DNA of 64,000 nucleotides from Bacillus australimaris (GTDB taxonomy: Bacteria > Bacillota > Bacilli > Bacillales > Bacillaceae), in assembly GCF_001307105.1 (NCBI RefSeq), contig NZ_LGYN01000028.1, positions 99,878-163,877 on the forward strand, given 5' to 3'. The notes under the pieces were generated by a model that did no database searches, was not told the origin of the DNA, and was given only the letters and a program-made list of their open reading frames with translations. Positions 57,001-62,083 of the stretch are shown here, piece by piece. The translations under genes and the position numbers were made by a program. Numbering within the stretch: position 1 is the first letter of the stretch; the number at the start of each line of letters is the position of its first letter.

Positions 57001-58140
57001 CATACAGGCCATAGCAGAAAGATCCCAAGATCCTGACGTAATGTCTTTCTCATAATCATTGATCATCGCAAAGGCAAAGTTAGGTGCCCATGTCTTCGTT
57101 GCACGGTAGCGGTCCATCCAGTCAAGCCAGCGCAGCGGCTGAGCGATAAAATCATCTGTTCTTGCCCGAATCTGCTCACAGCCCGTATACACATTGACAA
57201 GGTGAAACATCACAATGCCGCCAATATGATCTAAAGGCATCCAGTCTAATGACACATCCTCTTGTGTAAATTGATTGGCGGCCACTGTTCCTTTGACATT
57301 CGCCAGCACACTTCTATGAGAATGCTCAACGCACTTGGGCATGCCTGTACTTCCAGACGTTAAGATAAAAAAGACTGAATCATCAGGTGCGGCTGGGTGA
57401 GCTTCTATATCTCTTTCTAAAGAAAGCATTGGCTCAACGGATGCGACACATAACTTGTCTGTATGCCACAATAAAGCCAGACCTTGCACCTCATCAATCA
57501 GCGAATCATCTGTTAAAATCAGCGGATGCTCCAGGAGATTCCAAGCATGATGAAGCTTCTTCACAGAGGCATTCATTTCCCGATAAGTCGGAGCAGCGGA
57601 CACAAGGGTTGGAACAAATCCGCCTAAAACGCATGCCCAGAAGGCTGTGACCATCGCATGATTGGATGAAAATTGAAAGAAAACAGGGTCACCCGGTTCA
57701 AGTCCTAATGCCCTTAAACCTGTTAGAACTCGCTCGGCGTCCTCCTTTAACTGCGTGTAGGATTGTGTGAGTTCATTTTCGCTATTAACGATATAGGTCA
57801 GCCCATTTGTCGTTTTTGCAGCTGCTGTTAAGGCCTCCTGCAAGGTTTGAGCCCCTGATCTTACATCTAGCTCCCCTCCATAGGAAAGGGCGGGCGGCAT
57901 GTCTGCTAAAGCAGGAGAAGCCGTTTGCGTCTGTATCCATTCAGCTGCGGCCTCCTGCTCCATGTGATAGTCGAGAAATAAATGAGAGAGGTGATATGGC
58001 CGCGGTCGAATGGTTTTTTCACGAGAAAAAACAGCGAAGCGTTCGATTTCGTTGGTTTGTGAAATGGTTCTCTGTACATCTTGTAAAATCATATCCATTG
58101 ATTCATGTACATTCGATTGGTTGATGATTGATGGTTTCAT
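48007..58140 (-). CDS. Depsipeptide-type NRPS, first subunit (A-KR-T-C-A-T-E-C)
   Basis: 3377 aa. Order: acyl/keto-acid adenylation domain (100-645; TSGSTGMPKC, DWMPLDHIGG); ketoreductase (690-1140; TGGLGGIG, Lys1027, Ser1050, Tyr1064, Asn1068); pseudo-subdomain (1160-1220); carrier (GGHS, about 1264); condensation (1325-1765; HHIVSDG); adenylation (1785-2275; pocket about DAYFLGGTFK, valine-like); carrier (GGDS, about 2320); epimerisation (2370-2810; HHLVMDG, EGHGRED); condensation (about 2830-3250; HHILIDG); and a 78-residue relic of an adenylation domain (3300-3377; ending YLYPTGDVGVW). No amino-terminal condensation domain is present, so it starts a chain: hydroxy acid then a D-amino acid. 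This is CesA/Vlm1 logic. The adenylation type resembles the keto-acid starter of bacillaene PksJ. ATG 58140 follows AAGGAAAGGA. It lies 62 bases after srfAC. Confidence 0.88.
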   Translation of the reverse strand: MKPSIINQSNVHESMDMILQDVQRTISQTNEIERFAVFSREKTIRPRPYHLSHLFLDYHMEQEAAAEWIQTQTASPALADMPPALSYGGELDVRSGAQTLQEALTAAAKTTNGLTYIVNSENELTQSYTQLKEDAERVLTGLRALGLEPGDPVFFQFSSNHAMVTAFWACVLGGFVPTLVSAAPTYREMNASVKKLHHAWNLLEHPLILTDDSLIDEVQGLALLWHTDKLCVASVEPMLSLERDIEAHPAAPDDSVFFILTSGSTGMPKCVEHSHRSVLANVKGTVAANQFTQEDVSLDWMPLDHIGGIVMFHLVNVYTGCEQIRARTDDFIAQPLRWLDWMDRYRATKTWAPNFAFAMINDYEKDITSGSWDLSAMACMINGAEAVVPKTIHRFLHLLAPHGLKGDVIRPAFGMSEISSAVVFSFAIERGDENSGVLTFEETSLTEQLRPAEAREAGTVSFTELGRPIPGITIRIVNHQQELLPEDHIGSVQIKGPTTMKGYYKNEEANQEVFQTDGWFHTGDLGFLHEGRLTLTGREKDMIIINGKNYHNYEIEAIAEEVPGVETSFVAACSVRMKASASDELILFFTPKLYEPSYIMRASQHIKSHIATKMGLYASRVIPVQKHAFPKTSSGKIERAQLKKRWQEGEFDEIIKELDIRLENEHTLPDWNYQKKWIPAPLHEAEKRTAGDIVVFADTLGLADQLRSLSADEQTYITVEPGQAFTQLTHTHFIIHPNRPSDYEQLFETLRSYGVSVKQIIHLWNYTAQEDTLHAAMAKEAQRTGSMSALYVTKAIAAYEEPVEITFVSAHAMNVLEDQTHHVEKATTAGLMTAVQHEWPFIKVRCLDFSLTESDAAHYHALSIMTELTHDTSQHIAAYREGVRYIPFLSPLHLEKEQRMKKPPFESSELYVMTGGLGGIGRMLSEHLLSSYQTHLVLLGRKARETLSAEQQDVLNSLEKQAEKHGGTVLYEAVDITDAKAIEALISKQEVSLGKRLHGVIHFAGMIQEELLRDMTSVSLHAMYEAKVYGTIALHEAASKRQNVLFLSSSSARTLKGGMTVGAYCAANEFVEQFAHYQRLTSTVKPYCFSFSMWDEIGMSEGSMIKGMLKERGYLPIPKRAGIQTILACLMTDASLIYMGLDRSKQEIQAMLHAEIQAEQAVYVFFKTDQTKAIEERLYQSIYTCLQSRLSGEYTLHLYPEEYWQETEDGMPDETYFNELIEESGHDSEDRVPQTETEKLLAHIWSELLEVSNISCGDHFFLLGGHSLKATQMLSAVRKRTGFDVPLAVLFEHTRLGELADWIDSHAKADEAIPMRKIEKGHAIPMSYAQQRQWFLYQLQPDLPFYNNTISFRMNGPLDVKVLQHSLQQMVQRHESLRTSFAMSGDEPVQIIHEHMTLPEFEVVDVSDLTSQEEKEQQAAEWAKREAGTPFHLEHDALFRVKLIRLSETDHLLLMSIHHIVSDGWSIGIAARELSEWYTAMIEGREPDLPPLPIQYADYALWQKEYLTGETLDKQLSYWKKQFAVPVEELILPYDYTRPAVQSYRGKTKKYRLSKQLSEQLAALSKTTDSTLYMTLLSAFSTLLHRLSSQDEFVIGSVIAGRNRTEMEQLIGFFVNTLALRIDHSGNPAFTELLERVKETTMGAYAHQDVPFEMVVDELNIVREAGKQPLFQVMFVLQNLPLEASPMGKATSVLAIEDNDTAKFDLSLFVFEGAEGLQLKLEYDTDLFSDDTMDRFLRYYEHLLACICENPTQPIRQMNYLPEKEKQQLLYEWSGKTAQPAGPLLITDRFEAQVKKTPHAIALESKGKQWTYLELHEKAHRLAAYLQQRGVKPHEPVGLLIDRSPEMIFGVLAIVKAGGAYVPIDPEYPDARIDYMLKDTGIKLLLTKNEWLKKVSINQTELICLDQGYEEFLSEAELLPVSLKPEGLAYINYTSGSTGQPKGVLIPHQAVIRLVCETDYVTLNEQTRVLQMASFSFDAFTYEIWGALLNGGRLILTDRNTILSMDTLADTLTSHKITTGFLTVPLFNRLTEEHPEALSGFDALLVGGDALSAAHIRKALPYLPEGLLNGYGPTENTTFSCVHHIRALDEGQATVPIGQPIAYSQAYVLDDQLQPVPQGVIGEIYVGGTGLALGYLGDEEKTSQAFIPHPFQEGARLYKTGDMGRWLSNGIIDCLGRIDHQVKIRGHRVECGEIEAALLSFEDIIECAVIPHQHESGHKRLIGYFVQKGAWTQQHIRRTLKDMLPDYMVPSLLIELEELPLTANGKVDQKRLPPPEWRQEEVDKPAESALSEEERVLEKVWTQLLGTPSIGVHDNYFELGGDSIIVIQMVARLVQEGYVIQPRDVFEKQTISQLALAMKKADVAVTYDQSPVTGDVRLLPIQSWFFEQSMTNQDHWNLSAHIEFKQSVPLEQLTQVLSKIVDHHDMLRAIYTKAADGSWIQTIREPGIIPCVTFFDLTGVSQEEALEQIRLETGACQGTLSLERGEVIKAILFQTSDHTSELFMATHHLVMDGVSWRIIQEDLLNGLKQLAAGQEIALAKKTASYPQWAEALYEYAQTDQLQEQVSYWQQIIDQEEEGSPFQTPALFNIEEHAEILSIQLTKDQTDILLRQASQAYRTEVNDLLLSGLAQAVGKPILITLEGHGREDVFEQMDLSRTIGWFTSSYPIFIPFIQTDVERQIKDVKETLRAVPQKGLGYGLLQYMTESRLLKKAAPQISFNYLGQLDQIDGEAHLYIADERNGHVHDPKAERQHLIDVYGYVVSGQLQMNFMINRELLQHEEVRQLPQRFKEKMNDILTHCVETKGGFTPSDFPMVQLTQKQIDELPDNVVDVYPLSPMQQGMLFHALLDQASQAYFGQVHMTLEGLTDGKAYEQAWNLLVERHSILRTRFAWEGLKEPVQLIQSEGSIHLTQHDVRHLSETDQKETIQHYLQSDRLTDFNLEDTEKPLIRIALFYRDENTCTFVFSFHHILIDGWSLFSFIEESFSLYRSLVDEREINLSAVRPYKDFIEWLQKQDQEKAQAFWKRYMSGVEETTPLPGDGGHASDEEAGIDQFSIKLTPKMQQKLEEITATEKVTMSTLIQTAWGLLLHLHSGSEDVVFGVTVSGRPADLREVESMTGLFINTLPLRLPITPEWTISQLLAQTQETVFHMREFEYTVLPDIQQLTRIPNGDSLFNSIVVFENYPIESIEPYGVRIVDISSHEETNYDLTLVAVPGDTLELRVTYRINQYTEKQIQSLMQQLIHTLEAMTEQVETPLSSFTIVTKEEKERMITDWARNAQVSVLYLDQEEVYSGVHDPSFETEIYVLSEEHQLMPVGFPGDIFIGTKDIKALCGELADWMETHKIPHPFKHQTGEYLYPTGDVGVWNEKNKIQILDWM

Positions 58141-58162
58141 ATGAGTTCCTTTCCTTTTTTGG

Positions 58163-58194
58163 TCAGGCAGAGCTGCTAATGCCCCCCTGCCTGA
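58163..58194 (-). other. Hairpin between srfAC and the first depsipeptide gene
   Basis: TCAGGCAG (58163-58170) and CTGCCTGA (58187-58194) form a perfect 8-bp stem, with a 16-base loop. No T-run follows in the leftward sense; A-rich sequence does. It fits a processing or mRNA-stability hairpin better than a terminator. Confidence 0.5.
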
Positions 58195-58202
58195 TCTAAA
58201 GT

Positions 58203-61200
58203 TTACAAGACTGCTTCTCTCTTTTTTTGATGGACGATCTTTTTGATCAGCTGTGCATTTTTGGCTGCACATTCTTTATTTTTGAACATGTCAGCGTGTT
58301 GACCATAGCCTAGATATTGGCGATAAGCACCGGTCGTTGCATGTTCCCAATTTTCCATCCAGTCTGGCAGCGCAATTTGCTCTTCAGATTGGATAAAATC
58401 AATATCTGCTTGAATCTCTCCTTCATTCACCCCCATAACAAATGTTTCATAATAGGCCCGCGTTTTTAGAGCAAGTTCTTGTTGGATAGACTTTGCTTGG
58501 GCAAGTTCACTTTGCTTCGACTGATGGACAATGGCTGCTATATCGTCATCGATGGATCGCCCTTCTAAATCACTTTCTGCAATTTTCTTATAGGAATCGA
58601 TCATGATCACCTTTTCAACCGTCCGCCCTGCTCGTTCAAGAGCTTGAACGAGCTCAAAGGCAAGGTAGCACCCGCCAGAGTAGCCCATCAAAGTCAGTGG
58701 CCCTTCAGACTGAAGATGCTGGATATGCTGAACGTATTGCGTCATGCGGTGATCCGCTTCAATAAAGTCAAAGGCGATTAAACGAACATCATCGAGCGTT
58801 TTTGCGGCTTCCTGATAGATAAAGCCATAGCCCGGTAATGGCGGCAGCGCAAAGACCGTTGCAGATTGAGATTCATTGAATACAAGATAGCCAGTTTTAG
58901 CTTTCTGATCCTGCTGCTGAATATATCGGCTGATCGCTTCAATCGTTGGCGTCTCGAACAACAAATGAATGGGTACATGGACATCAAATTCCTTAGACAC
59001 TTTCGACAAAAGTGACATCGCTTTTAATGAATGTCCACCAATCTCAAAGAAATGGTCATCTATGCTGATATCCTCTCGTTCAAGCACTTCACGCCACATG
59101 ACAAGCAGCCTTTGTTCTACCTCATTTGCCGGAAGCTTCACATGGCGGTTTCCTTGAAGCGCTTCTGGCTTTGGCAGCTGACGTTTATCAACCTTTCCAT
59201 TTGGCGTAAGCGGCATTTTCTCAAGTCTGATCAGTTCATGAGGCTGCATGTAAGCTGGGAGTTTCTCCTTCAGCTCTGACTTGATCACATCAAGTTTGTC
59301 CTTCCATTCCTCGTCACATGTCATATAGGCGAGCAGCCTTGTATGCTGCGAGCCATGCTGATCAGCTATCAGGGCAGCTTGCTTGACGCCTGGATGCATG
59401 AGAAGGTGGGCTTCAATTTCTGTCAGCTCAATTCGATGACCGCGAATTTTCACTTGATCGTCTACCCTGCCTGCATACTCAATCAGACCATCTGCCCGGA
59501 AATAAGCCAAGTCTCCCGTCCGATACAGTCTTTCACCTGGAATGAATGGATGTGCGATAAAGGCTTCTTTTGTCAGATCTGGACGATTTACATACCCCTT
59601 CGCAAGTCCTTTGCCGCTGAGACAAAGTTCTCCGACCATTCCAATCGGCTGAAGCTGTCCATACTGGCTCAATATATAAGCACCCGTTTGGTTGAGCGGC
59701 TTTCCGATTGGAATAGAATGTGCCTCTATCGGTATGGCCTCATCTACAGGATAATAGGTGGCGAAAACCGTTGATTCGGTTGGGCCATAGACATTGATTA
59801 GCCGGCCTTTCCCCATGACATCAAAGGCTTTTCTCACATGCTGTACAGATGCCCGCTCCCCTCCGAACAGCACTTTCCGAACACTGCGCATCCAATCGGT
59901 TTCTTCATCAACGAGAAGATGAAATAAAGCAGTTGGAACAAACATGACTGAAATGCTTTCTCTTTTAATCAACTCCGTCAGCTCGTGCATGTCTAAAATG
60001 GTTTCCTTTTTCGGCAGGACAAGCTTCGCCCCGTTTAAAAGCGCACCATAGACATCAAAGGTAAAGCCATCGAATACGCTGTTGGATAGCGACAGCAGTG
60101 TATCCATTTCAGAAATGGTTAAGTAGTTCGTATTTTTGACCACTCGGGCAATATTGGAATGGGTCGTCATGATGCCTTTTGGCTGACCCGTTGTACCTGA
60201 TGTATACATGATATAAGCCGTATCATGTAAGCCTGCTTCAAGTGGCAGATTTTCTGAGGTCATCAGTGAAATTTCCTGATCATCTGCAAACAAATACGTG
60301 CCATCAAACACCAGTTTATTCGTCTGACCAATAAAGGATGAGTGAGTCAGAAGGTGCGTCGCTCCGCTGTCTTTGAGCATATATTGAATGCGGCTTTCTG
60401 GATAATCGGGATCAATTGGCACATAGATTGCGCCTGCTTTTAAGACAGCAAGCAAACTGACAATGAGTTCAGGCGTTCGATCTGCTAAAATAGCGATAAC
60501 CGTTTGATGTGCGGCCCCATTTTTTTGCAAATGCCTTGCCAATCGATTGGCTTGTTCATTCAGCTCGGCATATGTCATTGTGTGCTCTCCCGCTGATAAT
60601 GCCACTGCATTCGGCTGTTTGCGGACATTATGCTCAAACCATTTAGATAAATAAAGCTGGTCATGCTCAAGCTCGGATGCATTCCATTCCTCAAGAATCA
60701 GCTGTTTTTCCTGTTTCGTGACGAGTGTGAGTGTATGAACCGCTTGATCGGGATGCTTGACCGCCTCTTTCATCAATAAGCTCAGCTGATCCTTTAACCT
60801 GTGAACAAATTGAGGATCAAACGCTTTTTTGTTAAAGGCGAGCTTCAACTGCAGTTGTTCTCCGGGTGATGCCAGCAAATTGAGATCATAGTTCGATTTT
60901 TCATAGACATTCATGTCCTCCACGGTAAACCCTAATCGTGCCTCTTGCTCATCCTTTTTTGCGGACGGGACATTTTCAAACACGACAATATGATCAATGA
61001 GCTGCTGCTGACCTGTTTTTGCCTGAATATCATAAATCGGAATATATTGATGCGGCTCAGCCGCAAGAGACTGCTGCTGTGTTTCTGACAGGAGCGAACG
61101 GAATGTCATGTGATCTGTCAGCTGAATTCTTCTTGGGATGACATTGATGAACAATCCAACCATCCTGTCAACGCCAGCCAAGTCTGCCGGACGTCCTGAC

Positions 61201-62039
61201 ACAACTGTTCCAAACAGCACATCATTTGACCGCTGATACCTGCTCAGCAGAACCGACCAAACTGATTGAAGCGCACTGCTTAGCGTCGCATTTTGCTGCA
61301 GCGCTAACTCTGATAAAGCGGCCGTTTCTTCTTTGCTCATGGACCATTCAATTTCGCCTAATTCATGTTCATTCGTTTGTTTTCGCTGTTCTTTAAAGGT
61401 CGATTGTCCATCAAACCCTGCTAGTGATTGCTGCCAATATTGAAGTGATGCTTGTTTATCTTGTTTTTCCAGCCACTTTATATATTCTTTATATGGTTTG
61501 ACCGGTTCCAGTTTGTAAGAGACATCATGCAAAAGTGCATGGTAAATTGCAAATAACTCCTGCACCACAAGTCCAAAGCACCAGCCATCAAGAAGGATAT
61601 GGTGATAGCTCCATATCCAGCGATAACTAGCAGGACCTGTTTGGAAAACAGTTGCCCGCATGAGAGCATCCTTCGAGAGGTCAAATCCTCTCAGCTGATC
61701 CTGTTGTTTAAAGGTCTCAATACGTACAAGCTGCTCACCTTCACTAAGATCCTGCATGTCCACAACATCAAGTGTAAAAGGACGTTTCTTCAGTACAACT
61801 TGGACTGGGCGCTTCACTTTTTCGTGGAGAAACACGGTACGAAAAATATCGTACCGCTCCACGATGACATTCATACTTTTCTCAAGTAAGTCATAACGCA
61901 GTGTGCCCTTTACATTCATATCCATTTGCTCTACATAAAAGCCCTTTTCTTGATGATGGAGGGTATGAAACAGCATTCCTTCTTGCATCGGTGACAAATA
62001 ATACATGTCTTGAACTTGATCCTTTTTAAATTGACTCAT
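58203..62039 (-). CDS. srfAC: Surfactin/pumilacidin synthetase subunit SrfAC (C-A-T-TE)
   Basis: 1278 aa, the length of SrfAC. Condensation (1-440; YHHILLDGWC), adenylation (460-960; SGTTGQPKG, YGPTEST, GEiklike core VKIRGHRIEL), carrier (about 975-1045; IGGHSLKA) and thioesterase (1060-1278; nucleophile elbow GYSGGC, His in YGQHADM). The pocket residues read about DGFFLGVVFK, like isoleucine/valine domains (lichenysin type) and unlike the leucine code DAFMLGMVFK of SrfAC. The seventh residue should therefore be Ile or Val, as in pumilacidin. It takes the hexapeptide from SrfAB, adds the last residue and closes the lactone with the beta-hydroxy fatty acid. GGGAGGATG precedes ATG 62039. Confidence 0.95.
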   Translation of the reverse strand: MSQFKKDQVQDMYYLSPMQEGMLFHTLHHQEKGFYVEQMDMNVKGTLRYDLLEKSMNVIVERYDIFRTVFLHEKVKRPVQVVLKKRPFTLDVVDMQDLSEGEQLVRIETFKQQDQLRGFDLSKDALMRATVFQTGPASYRWIWSYHHILLDGWCFGLVVQELFAIYHALLHDVSYKLEPVKPYKEYIKWLEKQDKQASLQYWQQSLAGFDGQSTFKEQRKQTNEHELGEIEWSMSKEETAALSELALQQNATLSSALQSVWSVLLSRYQRSNDVLFGTVVSGRPADLAGVDRMVGLFINVIPRRIQLTDHMTFRSLLSETQQQSLAAEPHQYIPIYDIQAKTGQQQLIDHIVVFENVPSAKKDEQEARLGFTVEDMNVYEKSNYDLNLLASPGEQLQLKLAFNKKAFDPQFVHRLKDQLSLLMKEAVKHPDQAVHTLTLVTKQEKQLILEEWNASELEHDQLYLSKWFEHNVRKQPNAVALSAGEHTMTYAELNEQANRLARHLQKNGAAHQTVIAILADRTPELIVSLLAVLKAGAIYVPIDPDYPESRIQYMLKDSGATHLLTHSSFIGQTNKLVFDGTYLFADDQEISLMTSENLPLEAGLHDTAYIMYTSGTTGQPKGIMTTHSNIARVVKNTNYLTISEMDTLLSLSNSVFDGFTFDVYGALLNGAKLVLPKKETILDMHELTELIKRESISVMFVPTALFHLLVDEETDWMRSVRKVLFGGERASVQHVRKAFDVMGKGRLINVYGPTESTVFATYYPVDEAIPIEAHSIPIGKPLNQTGAYILSQYGQLQPIGMVGELCLSGKGLAKGYVNRPDLTKEAFIAHPFIPGERLYRTGDLAYFRADGLIEYAGRVDDQVKIRGHRIELTEIEAHLLMHPGVKQAALIADQHGSQHTRLLAYMTCDEEWKDKLDVIKSELKEKLPAYMQPHELIRLEKMPLTPNGKVDKRQLPKPEALQGNRHVKLPANEVEQRLLVMWREVLEREDISIDDHFFEIGGHSLKAMSLLSKVSKEFDVHVPIHLLFETPTIEAISRYIQQQDQKAKTGYLVFNESQSATVFALPPLPGYGFIYQEAAKTLDDVRLIAFDFIEADHRMTQYVQHIQHLQSEGPLTLMGYSGGCYLAFELVQALERAGRTVEKVIMIDSYKKIAESDLEGRSIDDDIAAIVHQSKQSELAQAKSIQQELALKTRAYYETFVMGVNEGEIQADIDFIQSEEQIALPDWMENWEHATTGAYRQYLGYGQHADMFKNKECAAKNAQLIKKIVHQKKREAVL

Positions 62040-62083
62040 CTATTTCATCCTCCCTTCCCGTTTTTATGACTGATCTTGTGTTG

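Noticed and set aside
39798..58140. Reading the two giant genes as part of the surfactin line or as a siderophore synthetase
   Set aside because: The ketoreductase-bearing modules, a start without condensation domain and a second thioesterase show an independent assembly line; no dihydroxybenzoate or hydroxamate genes are near.
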